64,000 nucleotides of DNA from an uncultured Luteitalea sp. (lineage in GTDB: Bacteria > Acidobacteriota > Vicinamibacteria > Vicinamibacterales > Vicinamibacteraceae): positions 868,001 through 932,000 of the forward strand of contig CAKTDA010000001.1 in NCBI GenBank assembly GCA_934541105.1. The letters run 5' to 3'. This document shows, one piece after another, positions 35,300 to 44,455 of this stretch; position 1 is the first letter of the stretch, and every line of letters starts with the position of its first letter. Under the pieces are notes generated by a model. That model saw only the letters and a program-made list of their open reading frames with translations, was not told the origin of the DNA and made no database searches. The translations under genes and the position numbers were made by a program.

Positions 35300-35689
35300 A
35301 TGACCGCGCGTCCCTCCGCGAGGACGATGGCGCTCGCCGTCGTCCTCGCCGCCGTCGGCATCGGCGTGCTCCTCGTCGTCGATCCGGCGCGCCAGGCCGT
35401 CACGCCGCCGTGCCCGTATCGCACGCTGCTCGGCATCGCCTGCCCCGGCTGCGGGCTGACGCGCGCGGCGCATGCGCTGCTGCACGGTGACTGGACGCGC
35501 GCCTTCTCCCTCAACCCCTGGGCCTTCGTCGCCGCGCCGGCCGCCGTCGCCTTCACGTGGCTCCATGCGCTGCCCGAAGCCGCTGGCGCGCGCCGCGCGC
35601 GGTCCGTCATTGCCTGGACCATGCTCGCCCTGACCGTCGCGTTCTGGATCTGGCGCAACACGGACGCCTACCCCTTCCTGAAGGTCTAG
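35300..35689 (+). CDS. DUF2752 membrane protein
   Basis: The 129-residue protein has the DUF2752 signature CPYRTLLGIACPGCGLTRAAHALLHGDWTRAFSLNP and three hydrophobic segments (MALAVVLAAVGIGVLLVV, NPWAFVAAPAAVAFTWL, VIAWTMLALTVAFWIW). The conserved Cys residues may bind a metal or form a disulphide. The function is unknown. It is probably cotranscribed with the preceding DUF4190 gene. Confidence 0.85.
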   Translation: MTARPSARTMALAVVLAAVGIGVLLVVDPARQAVTPPCPYRTLLGIACPGCGLTRAAHALLHGDWTRAFSLNPWAFVAAPAAVAFTWLHALPEAAGARRARSVIAWTMLALTVAFWIWRNTDAYPFLKV

Positions 35690-35702
35690 GGCCGTCCGGC
35701 GG

Positions 35703-35708
35703 TACGAT
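35703..35708 (+). promoter_or_regulatory. -10 box for leaderless msrA
   Basis: TACGAT ends exactly six bases before the msrA ATG at 35715; no Shine-Dalgarno is present. Confidence 0.55.
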
Positions 35709-35714
35709 GGGGAC

Positions 35715-36362
35715 ATGTGGAAGGACGCTCGATCACTGCGCATCCCGACCGCGGCCGAGGCGCTGCCCGGACGCGACACGGCCGTCGCCGTGCCCGCACG
35801 GCATCACGTGCTGCCAGCCCCGCTGGCAGGCCCGTTCCCCGAAGACAGCGCGACCGCGCTGTTCGGCATGGGCTGCTTCTGGGGCGCCGAGCGGAAGTTC
35901 TGGCAACTGCCTGGCGTGATCTCGACAGCCGCCGGCTATGCAGGCGGCCACACCCCGAACCCGACATACGAAGAGGTCTGCAGCGGCCTGACCGGCCATG
36001 CCGAGGTCGTGCGCGTGGTCTTCGATCCGTCACGCGTGAGCTACGACACGCTGCTGCGGACGTTCTGGGAGAACCACGACCCGACACAGGGCATGCGCCA
36101 GGGCAACGATGTCGGCACGCAATACCGGTCGCTGCTCGGCTGGACAGGCGAGAACCAGCGGCGCGCGGCCGACGCTTCGCGCGACGCGTACCAGGACGCG
36201 CTGGCGCAGGCGGGGTACGGCGCGATCACGACGGAGGTCGTCACGGCGCCGACGTTCTACTTCGCCGAGCCGTATCACCAGCAGTACCTGCACACCCACC
36301 CCAACGGCTACTGCGGCCTCGGCGGGACCGATGTCAGGTGCCCGGCTGGCGTCGGCGTGTGA
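35715..36362 (+). CDS. msrA: Peptide methionine (S)-S-oxide reductase
   Basis: MsrA repairs oxidised methionine. The 215-residue product has the catalytic Cys 54 in GMGCFWGAER, the GYAGGHTPNPTYEEVCSGLTGHAE block, HDPTQGMRQGNDVGTQYRS and a C-terminal resolving Cys in NGYCGLGGTDVRCPAG. An N-terminal extension of about 45 residues before the catalytic core is as in the longer E. coli-type enzymes. No signal peptide is visible. It converges with the kinase gene, six bases apart. Confidence 0.95.
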   Translation: MWKDARSLRIPTAAEALPGRDTAVAVPARHHVLPAPLAGPFPEDSATALFGMGCFWGAERKFWQLPGVISTAAGYAGGHTPNPTYEEVCSGLTGHAEVVRVVFDPSRVSYDTLLRTFWENHDPTQGMRQGNDVGTQYRSLLGWTGENQRRAADASRDAYQDALAQAGYGAITTEVVTAPTFYFAEPYHQQYLHTHPNGYCGLGGTDVRCPAGVGV

Positions 36363-36368
36363 TCGTCG

Positions 36369-38468
36369 TCACGACGAGAGCCGCTCGTGCAGCAGGCGCA
36401 CGAGCGTGGCCGGTCGATAGGGCTTGTGCAGGAAGTTCACGCCGTCCACGAGGCCGACATGGACGCGGTCGGACTCCTGGCTGTAGCCGCTCGTGAAGAT
36501 CACCGGCAGGTCCGGACAGTCCGCCATCAACCGCGTCACGAGATCGGTGCCCATCATGCCGTCCGGCATCACGATGTCGGTCAGCACGAGGTCGATCTCG
36601 GGGCCGACGCGGCGCCAGACGTCGAGCGCTTCCCGGCCCGATCCCGCCTCGAACACGCGGTAGCCCTGGCGGACCATCACGTCGCGCACCATCTCGCGCA
36701 CGGCCAGTTCGTCCTCGACAACAAGGATGCAGGCATGCCCGCGCGGCATCGGCGCGGGCTGCGCGACGACCGGTGCGGTGGCGACGACGGCGTCGGCGCA
36801 CTGCGGCACGTACACGTCGAAGGTCGTGCCCTCGCCGACGCGGGTGTGCACCTCGACCCATCCGCCGTGCTGCTCCACGATGCCGAAGACCGTCGCGAGG
36901 CCGAGCCCCGTCGACCGCGCCTTGTCCTTGGTCGTGTAGAACGGCTCGAAGATGTGCGGCAGGTGCTCGCTCGCGATGCCGGTGCCCGAGTCGCGCACCG
37001 TCAGCCGCGCGTACTGGCCGGGCCCGGGCGCGGCGGGCGCCGACCGCGGCGGCCGCGCGTGGACGATCGCGGTGGACACGACGAGCGATCCGCCCATCGG
37101 CATGGCATCGCGGGCATTCACCGCGAGGTTCATCAGCACCTGCTCGATCATGCCGGCGTCGGCCCTGATGTGGACGCGCCCGGGTGCGAGCACCGTGTGC
37201 AGCTCGATGTCGGCGCCAATCAGCCGCCGAAGCAGCTTGCCTAGGTCGGCGACCAGTTCGTTGACGTCGGTCGGCGTCAGCTGCACCACCTGGCGACGGC
37301 TGAACGCGAGCAGCTGACGCGTGAGCTCGGCGGCCTTGTCGGCGGCCTCGCCGATGGCGCGGGCCGCAGGCGCCACGTCGGCCGCATCGAGCACGCCGTC
37401 CTCGAGCAGCGCCGACTGCCCCTGGATCACCGTCAGCAGGTTGTTGAAGTCGTGCGCCACGCCGCCGGCAAGCTTGCCGATGGCCTCCATCTTCTGTGAC
37501 TGCCGCAGCTGCGCCTCGAGGCTCGCCCGCTTGGCCTCGCTCTCGCGACGCTCCGAGAGGTCGCGCAGGAACGCGCTGTACGACAGGCCGCCGGACGAGG
37601 GGACCGGCACGAGGGAGAGTTCGAGCGAGAGCTCTCGTCCGTCGCGATGCTCGCCGACGATCTCCGCGCGGCGCTTGATGCCGAATGCCGACGATGGCGG
37701 GAAGCCGTCGGCGAGCGCTTCCGCAAACGCGGCCCACGACGCGCGGGCGAGCACCACCTCCTGGAGCGGGCGACCAATCACCTCCACCCGCGACCTGCCG
37801 AACAGCTCCTCCGCGCGCAGGTTCCACTCGGCGACATGGCCCTGCGCCGTGAACGAGACCACGGCATCGAGCGCGTGCTCGATGATGAGGCGCGTGCGCT
37901 CCTCGCTGGCGGCGAGCGCCCGTTCCGCGCGACGGCGTTCGCCCCGGCTCTCCGATTCTCGCAGTTCCCGCTCGATGGCCGGCACGAGCCGCGTCAGGTT
38001 GTCCTTCATCAGGTAGTCGTTGGCACCGAGCCGCATGGCCGCCACGGCGACCTGCTCACCCACCGTGCCCGAGATCAGGAGACACGGCAGGCTCGGGCAG
38101 TGCTGGCGCACGATGCGCACCGCGTCGAGTCCCGAGAAGGCCGGCAGGCTGTAGTCGGCGAGCACCACGTCCCAGCGCGCGCCCTCGAGTGCCCCTCGCA
38201 GCGCGTCGGCATCCTGCACGCGGAGGATCTCGGGCGAGAAGCCGCCGCGTTCGAGCTGCCGCTGCACGAGCCACGCATCGTCGTGCGAGTCCTCGACGAG
38301 GAGCACGCGGATCGGGCGCGGCAGGATCCGCGTGGCCGCCGCCGTGTCTGGCGTCACCGAGAACAAGCCGGGCTGCTCGGGCGATCGGGGCGGCCGAGAC
38401 GACCGATCCAGGGTCAGCATCCGGACGGCCGCGTGTCGTCGGAGAGGGGTCGACGGGTCCATGGACAT
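36369..38468 (-). CDS. REC-PAS-histidine kinase-REC hybrid regulator
   Basis: The 699-residue soluble protein has an N-terminal receiver (VLLVEDSHDDAWLV, acceptor Asp in VVLADYSLPAFSG, K in YLMKDN; the Rcp1-like type), a PAS domain (about 200-320), a HisKA/HATPase core (AGGVAHDFNNLLTV, NARDAMPMG, DSGTGIASE, STGLGLATVFGIV) and a second receiver (LVVEDELAV, acceptor in LVLTDIVMPDG, KPYR). The leading receiver should be phosphorylated by another kinase, very probably the small kinase encoded immediately upstream. Its ATG 38468 comes one base after that gene's stop. Confidence 0.9.
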   Translation of the reverse strand: MSMDPSTPLRRHAAVRMLTLDRSSRPPRSPEQPGLFSVTPDTAAATRILPRPIRVLLVEDSHDDAWLVQRQLERGGFSPEILRVQDADALRGALEGARWDVVLADYSLPAFSGLDAVRIVRQHCPSLPCLLISGTVGEQVAVAAMRLGANDYLMKDNLTRLVPAIERELRESESRGERRRAERALAASEERTRLIIEHALDAVVSFTAQGHVAEWNLRAEELFGRSRVEVIGRPLQEVVLARASWAAFAEALADGFPPSSAFGIKRRAEIVGEHRDGRELSLELSLVPVPSSGGLSYSAFLRDLSERRESEAKRASLEAQLRQSQKMEAIGKLAGGVAHDFNNLLTVIQGQSALLEDGVLDAADVAPAARAIGEAADKAAELTRQLLAFSRRQVVQLTPTDVNELVADLGKLLRRLIGADIELHTVLAPGRVHIRADAGMIEQVLMNLAVNARDAMPMGGSLVVSTAIVHARPPRSAPAAPGPGQYARLTVRDSGTGIASEHLPHIFEPFYTTKDKARSTGLGLATVFGIVEQHGGWVEVHTRVGEGTTFDVYVPQCADAVVATAPVVAQPAPMPRGHACILVVEDELAVREMVRDVMVRQGYRVFEAGSGREALDVWRRVGPEIDLVLTDIVMPDGMMGTDLVTRLMADCPDLPVIFTSGYSQESDRVHVGLVDGVNFLHKPYRPATLVRLLHERLSS

Positions 38469-38469
38469 G

Positions 38470-39261
38470 TCAGCGTGTACCTGCCGAGGGGAGAGACACG
38501 TGGAACGTGGCGCCGGCGCCTGGTGAGCCCTCGGCCCACAACCGCCCGCCGTGGCGCTCCACGATGCGACGCACGGACGCGAGCCCGAGCCCGATGCCCT
38601 CATGGTGTCCCGCGGTGTGCAGGCGCTGGAACGGCAGGCCGAGGCGATGGGCCTGCGTCATTTCGAAGCCGATGCCGTTGTCGCGCACCGAGATGACGGC
38701 CGCGTCGGTCGATGACGACACGAGGACGTCGATCCGCGCGTCGCGGCGGCCGCGCGTGTACTTCCAGGCATTTGTCAGCAGGTTCTCGAGGACGATGCCG
38801 AGCAGCGTGGCGTCACCGTGGACCGCAATCGCATCGGGCACTCCCGTGGTCACGATGCGCGACGGGTCCAGGCGCCGCAGGTCGGCCAGCACGCGTGCGG
38901 CGAGGGGTGCGAGATCGCAGGGCGCGCGCCGCAGCGAGGCCTGCTCCGTGCGCGAGAGTCGCAGAAGCCCGTCGACCCGCTGATCGAGCGTGGCGGCGGC
39001 GGCACGGAGCCTGTCGATGAGGTCACGGCCCTCCGCCGGCAGACGTGCGCCGAAGTCCTCGGCAAGCGCCGTCGCGTACCCGGCGATGGCTCGCAGGGGC
39101 TCCCGCAGATCGTGTGCGACGGCCTGCGTGAACGTGGACACATCCGCGGCGCCGGCCGTGGGGACGGCGTCGAGGTCATGCGGGCGTTCGGGACGGACGG
39201 CACCCCCGCGGGTGCGCGCGCCGGCCGCGACGCCCTGCCGGAGAGGGAGAGCAGGCGTCAT
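38470..39261 (-). CDS. Sensor-less histidine kinase
   Basis: The 263-residue protein lacks a recognisable sensor domain and has a phytochrome-type kinase core: the His box TQAVAHDLREPLRAIAGYA, N box ENLLTNAWKYTRG, G1 DNGIGFEMTQ and G2 GIGLGLASVRRIVERHGG. It belongs to the group that pairs with Rcp1-like response regulators; the downstream gene opens with such a receiver and follows after one base, so the two form a probable phosphorelay. The first 40 residues are Arg/Ala-rich and unstructured, and may be shorter in reality. Confidence 0.85.
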   Translation of the reverse strand: MTPALPLRQGVAAGARTRGGAVRPERPHDLDAVPTAGAADVSTFTQAVAHDLREPLRAIAGYATALAEDFGARLPAEGRDLIDRLRAAAATLDQRVDGLLRLSRTEQASLRRAPCDLAPLAARVLADLRRLDPSRIVTTGVPDAIAVHGDATLLGIVLENLLTNAWKYTRGRRDARIDVLVSSSTDAAVISVRDNGIGFEMTQAHRLGLPFQRLHTAGHHEGIGLGLASVRRIVERHGGRLWAEGSPGAGATFHVSLPSAGTR

Positions 39262-39333
39262 GGCGACGGACGAGTTCCGAGAGTAGTGTCGGCAGAGCCC
39301 AGCCGTAACTGTAGGCAGGCTGCGCGTAGACGC

Positions 39334-40893
39334 TCAGGCGGGAGACATGCCCGGGCGCCCGGCTTCGACGACGAATGACTGGCGGGTCTCGACGGGCGCG
39401 CCCGGTCTGGTGACCCACGGCACGATGCGGAAGTGGGTGGTCCACGTCGCGGGCGTGACGTCGGCAACCAGGTAGCCGCGGCGATCCGCCGAGTACGTCA
39501 GGTTCGGGTTACGCGCCACGATGGCTCCCGTGATCGTCGTGGCGTCGGTGCCGTCGCCACCGCTCGTGACCGACGTCGTGACGAACTCGGAGCCGACGAC
39601 GGGTCCCTCCGGGTCGCCCCGGTGCAGCGTCCCGGCGTAGTGGCGGTGGACGTCGCCCGTCAGCACCACGAAATTGCGGGGCCGATCGCTGAACATCGCC
39701 GTCACGCGCTCGCGTGCGGCCACGTAGCCGTTCCAGCTGTCCACCGGGGTTGCATCGCGTCCGTCGGGCAGCGCGCGCCACAGGTGGCCGAAGAAGACCT
39801 GCTGCCCCAGCACGTCCCAGCGGGCGCTCGACGCATGCGCACGCTCCCGCAGCCACGCTTCCTGCTGCGCGCCGAGCATCGTCCGCGACGGCGCCAGGCG
39901 CTCGGCGCAGTCAACCTTGTTGCCGTCGCCGCACGGCTGGTCGTCGCGGAACTGCCGCGTGTCGAGCATGTAGAGGGACGCGAGGTCGCCCCAGGCGATC
40001 TCGCGATAGAGGCGCGACCGTGCGCCCGTCGGTCGCGCGGCCCGGCGCAGCGGCATCACCTCGTGGTGGGCGCGGAACGCCGCGGCACGACGCGCAAGGA
40101 ACTGTTTGGGCGTCTGGGTGTCTTCGGGGATGGCTCCCGCCCAGTTGTTGTCGATCTCGTGGTCGTCCCAGACCACGGCGAATGGCGACGTCGCGTGGAG
40201 CTCCTGGAGATCGGGATCGGTGCGGTACAGGGCATACCGGCGCCGGTAGTCGGCGAGGGTGATGATCTCGCCCTGCTCGAATGGCCGTGCGACCTGGGTC
40301 GCCGGATTGCCGGCGTACTCGTAGATGTAGTCGCCGAGGTGCAGCACCAGGTCCGGTCGCTCACGGGCGAGATGCTGGTACGCGGTGAAGTAACCGGTCT
40401 CGTAGCGCGAGCACGAGACGATGCCGAGTCTCGCCGTCGGCGCCGCCCCCCGGGCCGGCGCGGTGCGCGTGCGACCGGTACGGGACCGGTGACCCATCGC
40501 CTCGAAGCGGTAGAAGTACTCGCGCCCGGGCGCAAGGCCGCCGGCTTCGACGTGGACGGCGTGCGCGGCCGACCGTCGGGCGGTCGCGCGCCCGCGGCGC
40601 ACGACGTTCCTGAAGTGCTCGTCGGCTGCCACTTCCCACCGGACGTCGACGTCGCGCGCGGGCATGCCGCCGAAGCCGTCACCGGCAAGCGGCACCGGCG
40701 CGAGCCGGGTCCAGAGGACGACGCTGTCGGCCCACGGGTCGCCCGAGGCGACGCCGAGCGTGAAGGGGTCGGGACCCGAGACATCGCGGAATGCGAGCAG
40801 GGGCGCGCGCGCCGTCCACGCGGCGAGCGCGGCAGCTCCGGAGATGATCAGCGTGCGGCGACCGCGGCCACGGCCGTCCAGGGACTCGTCCAT
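39334..40893 (-). CDS. phoD: Alkaline phosphatase D family (PhoD) protein
   Basis: The 519-residue enzyme has a Tat-like start (GRGRRTLIISGAAALAAWTARAPLL), the N-terminal fibronectin-like PhoD_N domain (FTLGVASGDPWADSVVLWTRLAP, YFYRFEAMG) and the metallophosphoesterase core (LHLGDYIYEY, VWDDHEIDNNW, VVLTGDVHRHYAGTL, SEFVTTSVTSGGDG). PhoD enzymes are secreted phosphomono- or diesterases using iron and calcium and release phosphate from organic sources. The start ATG 40893 is preceded at six bases by TACTAT. It is divergent from manA. Confidence 0.9.
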   Translation of the reverse strand: MDESLDGRGRGRRTLIISGAAALAAWTARAPLLAFRDVSGPDPFTLGVASGDPWADSVVLWTRLAPVPLAGDGFGGMPARDVDVRWEVAADEHFRNVVRRGRATARRSAAHAVHVEAGGLAPGREYFYRFEAMGHRSRTGRTRTAPARGAAPTARLGIVSCSRYETGYFTAYQHLARERPDLVLHLGDYIYEYAGNPATQVARPFEQGEIITLADYRRRYALYRTDPDLQELHATSPFAVVWDDHEIDNNWAGAIPEDTQTPKQFLARRAAAFRAHHEVMPLRRAARPTGARSRLYREIAWGDLASLYMLDTRQFRDDQPCGDGNKVDCAERLAPSRTMLGAQQEAWLRERAHASSARWDVLGQQVFFGHLWRALPDGRDATPVDSWNGYVAARERVTAMFSDRPRNFVVLTGDVHRHYAGTLHRGDPEGPVVGSEFVTTSVTSGGDGTDATTITGAIVARNPNLTYSADRRGYLVADVTPATWTTHFRIVPWVTRPGAPVETRQSFVVEAGRPGMSPA

Positions 40894-40899
40894 GGCCGC

Positions 40900-40905
40900 A
40901 TAGTA
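40900..40905 (-). promoter_or_regulatory. -10 box for leaderless phoD
   Basis: TACTAT (minus strand) ends exactly six bases before the phoD ATG; no Shine-Dalgarno is seen. Confidence 0.6.
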
Positions 40906-40946
40906 TGGGCCAGGCGCGACGGCGGCATGACGCCCTACTGCCGCAC

Positions 40947-40952
40947 TACAAT
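40947..40952 (+). promoter_or_regulatory. -10 box for leaderless manA
   Basis: TACAAT ends exactly six bases before the manA ATG at 40959; no Shine-Dalgarno is seen. Confidence 0.6.
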
Positions 40953-40958
40953 CGTCGG

Positions 40959-41897
40959 ATGCACGCGTGGCAGCGACCGTTCGCCCTCCACCCCACCTTC
41001 GCGGAGCGGCCGTGGGGCGTCACCGACCTCTCGCCCTGGTTCGACAATCCGACGCCGGACGTGCGGATCGGTGAGGCGTGGTTCACCGCCGACGACAACC
41101 CGACGAGCCTCGGCGAGACGTTCGGCGCGCTGACGCGGGCCCACCCCGCGGAGATCCTCGGGCCGGATCAGGGCGTGGAGTGCCCGCTGCTCGTGAAGAT
41201 CCTCTTCACGTCCGAGCGGCTGTCGGTGCAGGTGCATCCCGATGACGGCTACGCCGCCGAGCACCACGATGGTTCGCGCGGGAAGACCGAGGCGTGGCAC
41301 GTGCTCGCCGCCGAACCCCGCGCGACGATCGGTCTCGGGCTCTCGGCGCCTTTGACACGCGAGCAGGGAGAGGCCGCCGCACGCTCGGGCGAGATCGAGC
41401 ACATGATGGACTGGCGGCCGGCTGTCGCCGGCGACACCTTCCTGGTGCCGGCAGGCACCGTCCACGCGCTCGGGCCCGGCCTGACGCTCGTCGAAGTGCA
41501 GGAGCAGTCCGACATCACGTATCGGCTGTACGACTACGGCCGCGGGCGGCAGCTCCACCTCGAACGCGGCTTCGACGTTGCCGATCTCGGGCCCTACACG
41601 CTCGGCACCGACACGCGGCACACCGCCGTTGCCGGCCGGACGATCCTCACCCGCTGCCGGTACTTCACGATGGAGTGCCGCACCGTCAGCACGCCGCTGC
41701 AGTTCGCGCCCCTCGCGCCGCACTTCCACCTGGTGGTGGTCGTCGACGGCGAGGGCCGCATCGACGGCAGGCCGATGGCGCGGGGCTCGGTCTGGTGCGT
41801 GCCTGCACGCGCCGAGTCCTTTGCCATCGAGAGCGAGGCCGGCTGCGACCTGCTCGTCACCTACCCGTCAGTGGAACCCAGTTCGTCGTTCTACTGA
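40959..41897 (+). CDS. manA: Mannose-6-phosphate isomerase, type I short form
   Basis: ManA interconverts mannose-6-phosphate and fructose-6-phosphate. The 312-residue cupin-type protein has the zinc ligands Gln 91 and His 93 (SVQVHPDD), Glu 111 (GKTEAWHVL) and the His in PAGTVHALG, with the catalytic-region QEQSDITYRLYDYGR. It is of the short Bacillus type. The ATG at 40959 is the only reasonable start. It converges with the sugar isomerase gene, one base between the stops. Confidence 0.9.
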   Translation: MHAWQRPFALHPTFAERPWGVTDLSPWFDNPTPDVRIGEAWFTADDNPTSLGETFGALTRAHPAEILGPDQGVECPLLVKILFTSERLSVQVHPDDGYAAEHHDGSRGKTEAWHVLAAEPRATIGLGLSAPLTREQGEAAARSGEIEHMMDWRPAVAGDTFLVPAGTVHALGPGLTLVEVQEQSDITYRLYDYGRGRQLHLERGFDVADLGPYTLGTDTRHTAVAGRTILTRCRYFTMECRTVSTPLQFAPLAPHFHLVVVVDGEGRIDGRPMARGSVWCVPARAESFAIESEAGCDLLVTYPSVEPSSSFY

Positions 41898-41898
41898 C

Positions 41899-42864
41899 CT
41901 AGGCGGACGCCGGCTTTGCGACCGGCGGCTTGCCGGCGAGGAAGTTGTCGATCCGCGCCACGACGTCGGTCAGGTAGGCCTTGTCGCCGCCGCGGATCTC
42001 CGTGGTGACGTAGCCCGTGTAGCCGATCTCCTGCAGCGCCTTGCGCACTTCCGGCCAGTCGATGTCGCCCTCGCCGAGGTGCACGAAATCGAAGGTGCCC
42101 TTGCCGCGATCGAGCTTGAAGTCCTTCAGGTGCACCTTCTTGATCCGCGGCCCGAGCGTGCGGATCCAGTCCTGCGGGTAGGCGTAGAAGACGATGTTGC
42201 CGACGTCGAAGTAGGCCTGCACGTACTTCGACTTGAAACTGTCCACGTACGCGTTCATCTCGAGCGGGCTCAGGAGGAACTTGTTCCACACCTCCTCGAT
42301 CCCGATGATGATGCCCTGCTTCTCGGCCTCGGGCAGGATGCGCTCGCGAATCACCTTGAAGGAGCGATCCCAGGCCTGCTTGTAGCCGGTCTTCTCGTCC
42401 ACGACGGCCGGCACGAGCAGCACCGTGTCGGCGCCGAACAGCTTCGCGTTGCGGATCGACGTGAGCATGCCCTCCACGCTCTTGTCCACGACGGAGGCAT
42501 CGGCCGACGACAGCGGCGACCGCCAGTGCTCGCTGTTCATCACCGAGTGGATCGGCAGCTTCGCGGCCTGCGAGGCCTTGGCCATCGCCTCGGCCTGGGC
42601 CGGGTCGGTGACCGTGTTGACCTCGAGTCCGTCGAAGCCGACCTCACGGGCGAGGGCGAAGCGCGCGTCGAACGGCAGGTCGCGCGGCAGCATGCCGATG
42701 AGCACGGCCTTCTTCGGGGACCCGCCCGGTGACTGGGCGGCGACAGCGGCGGCAGGTGCGGCGGAAGCGGCCGAGGCCGCGCCGAACGTGGAGGCGGCAG
42801 CCGCAGCAGCCGACGCCACGCCGGCCTGCTTCAGGAATGAACGACGGGAGGATTCGGTGGCCAT
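41899..42864 (-). CDS. Tat-exported sugar phosphate isomerase/epimerase-like TIM barrel
   Basis: The 321-residue product has a twin-arginine signal (ESSRRSFLKQAGVASAAAAAA) and an AP-endonuclease-2/xylose isomerase-type barrel: GFDGLEVNTV, IGIEEVWNKFLLSP (metal Glu), AYFDVGNIV (Asp), KKVHLKDFKLD (His) and GYVTTEIRGG (Glu). Such exported isomerases often accompany Gfo/Idh/MocA oxidoreductases; the substrate is unknown. The ATG at 42864 has TATGAT exactly six bases upstream. Confidence 0.87.
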   Translation of the reverse strand: MATESSRRSFLKQAGVASAAAAAASTFGAASAASAAPAAAVAAQSPGGSPKKAVLIGMLPRDLPFDARFALAREVGFDGLEVNTVTDPAQAEAMAKASQAAKLPIHSVMNSEHWRSPLSSADASVVDKSVEGMLTSIRNAKLFGADTVLLVPAVVDEKTGYKQAWDRSFKVIRERILPEAEKQGIIIGIEEVWNKFLLSPLEMNAYVDSFKSKYVQAYFDVGNIVFYAYPQDWIRTLGPRIKKVHLKDFKLDRGKGTFDFVHLGEGDIDWPEVRKALQEIGYTGYVTTEIRGGDKAYLTDVVARIDNFLAGKPPVAKPASA

Positions 42865-42870
42865 CCGCGC

Positions 42871-42876
42871 ATCATA
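42871..42876 (-). promoter_or_regulatory. -10 box for leaderless sugar isomerase gene
   Basis: TATGAT (minus strand) ends exactly six bases before the ATG at 42864. It is a close match to the bacterial consensus TATAAT. Confidence 0.6.
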
Positions 42877-42904
42877 CGTGGGTGGCGGCCGCAGGTCGAC
42901 AGTT

Positions 42905-44422
42905 TCAGGCGAGGAACCGCTCGTAGGCGTCCTCGCCGGTCTCCTCGGCGTGCCGGTACCCCAGCTCCTCGAGGAACCCGTCGAATGCCTCGTCGTCGCC
43001 CGCCGGCACTTCGAAGCCGGCAAGGACCCGGCCGACGTCGGAGCCGTGATTGCGGTAGTGGAACAGGCTGATGTTCCAGCGGCCGCCGAGCGTGTCGAGG
43101 AACTGCAGCAAGGCGCCGGGGCGCTCGGGGAACTCGAAGCGGCACACGCGCTCGCGGGCGACGTCGCGCGAGCGGCCGCCCACCATGTAGCGGATGTGCA
43201 GCTTCGCGAGTTCGCTCTGGGTCAGGTCGGCCACCTGGTAGCCGCCCTCCCGCAGGCGCACAAGCACGTCGTCGGCATCGGCGCGCGAGCGGGTCGCCAC
43301 GCCGACGAAGATGTGGGCCTGCGCACGCGTGCTGAGGCGATAGTTGAACTCGGTGACGACGCGCGGGCCGAGGCTGGTGCAGAACTCGCGGAATGCCCCC
43401 TTGCGCTCGGGGATGGTGACGGCGAACAGCGCCTCGCGCTGCTCGCCGAGTTCCGCGCGCTCGGCCACGAACCGCAGGCGATCGAAGTTCATGTTGGCGC
43501 CCGAGAGGATGGCCACGAGCGAGCCGGCCGGGCGCACGGGCTGCGCGTGCACCCAGGCCTTGAGGCCCGCCACCGACAGCGCGCCCGCCGGCTCCATGAT
43601 GGTGCGCGTGTCGTCGAAGACGTCCTTGATGGCTGCGCAGATCGCGTCGTTGTCCACGAGCACCACGTCGTCGACGGTCTGGCACGCGATGGCGAACGTG
43701 TGCTCGCCGACCTCGCGCACGGCCACGCCGTCGGCAAAGAGCCCCGCGCGCTCGAGCGTCACGCGGCGGCCCGCCGCGAGCGACCGCGCCATCGCGTCGG
43801 CGTCCACCGGCTCGACGCCGATGACCTTCACGGCCGGCAGCACCGACTTGATGTAGCCCGCGATGCCGGCAATCAGCCCGCCGCCGCCCACCGGCACGAA
43901 GATGGCGTCGAGGTCGGCCGGGCGCTGGCGGACGATCTCGTCGCCCACGGTGCCCTGGCCGGCAATCACGAGCGGGTCGTCGAAGGGGTGGATGAAGGTG
44001 GCGCCGGTCCGCGCCGCTTCCTCGCAGGCAAACGCGTAGGCGTCCGCGTACGTGTCTCCGGCGAGCACGACCTCGGCGCCGCTGCCGCGGACCGCATCGA
44101 CCTTGATGTCGGGCGTCGTGCGCGGCATGACGATCACGGCGCGCACGCCGAGCCGCTGCGCCGAGAGGGCCACGCCCTGCGCGTGGTTGCCGGCGCTCGC
44201 GGCAATGACGCCGTGGGCCCGCTCGGCGGCCGACAACCGCGCCATGCGGTTGTACGCCCCGCGAATCTTGAAGCTGAAGACAGGCTGGAGGTCCTCGCGC
44301 TTGAGGAGGACCGGGACACCGAGGCGCGCCGAGAGGCGCGGCGCCTCGTCGAGCGGGGTCTCGCGGGCGACGTCGTAGACGCGGCTTGTCAGGATTTCAC
44401 GCAGGAGCGAGTCGAACGGCAC
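42905..44422 (-). CDS. ilvA: Threonine deaminase (biosynthetic)
   Basis: IlvA converts threonine to 2-oxobutanoate, the first step of isoleucine synthesis. The PLP lysine is in SFKIRGAYN (about residue 52), the glycine loop is VGGGGLIAG, and NHAQG binds substrate. The C-terminal third holds two ACT-like regulatory domains (ALFAVTIPERKGAFREFC; RVCRFEFPERPGALLQFLDTLGGRWNISLFHYRNHGSD, in parts), so isoleucine feedback is expected. I chose GTG 44422, giving MPFDSLLREILTSRVYDVAR, because a TATATT box lies seven bases upstream; an upstream GTG at 44449 would add nine residues. Confidence 0.93.
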   Translation of the reverse strand: MPFDSLLREILTSRVYDVARETPLDEAPRLSARLGVPVLLKREDLQPVFSFKIRGAYNRMARLSAAERAHGVIAASAGNHAQGVALSAQRLGVRAVIVMPRTTPDIKVDAVRGSGAEVVLAGDTYADAYAFACEEAARTGATFIHPFDDPLVIAGQGTVGDEIVRQRPADLDAIFVPVGGGGLIAGIAGYIKSVLPAVKVIGVEPVDADAMARSLAAGRRVTLERAGLFADGVAVREVGEHTFAIACQTVDDVVLVDNDAICAAIKDVFDDTRTIMEPAGALSVAGLKAWVHAQPVRPAGSLVAILSGANMNFDRLRFVAERAELGEQREALFAVTIPERKGAFREFCTSLGPRVVTEFNYRLSTRAQAHIFVGVATRSRADADDVLVRLREGGYQVADLTQSELAKLHIRYMVGGRSRDVARERVCRFEFPERPGALLQFLDTLGGRWNISLFHYRNHGSDVGRVLAGFEVPAGDDEAFDGFLEELGYRHAEETGEDAYERFLA

Positions 44423-44429
44423 GGCATCG

Positions 44430-44435
44430 AATATA
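44430..44435 (-). promoter_or_regulatory. Putative -10 box for ilvA
   Basis: TATATT (minus strand) ends seven bases before the GTG at 44422 and would lie inside the gene if the earlier GTG were used, so it helps decide the start. Confidence 0.5.
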
Positions 44436-44455
44436 CCGGGTTCTGACACTTCCTT

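Noticed and set aside
42425..44446. 673-residue plus-strand frame opposite ilvA
   Set aside because: ilvA is clear on the minus strand; the opposite frame has typical His/Arg/Asp-rich shadow composition.
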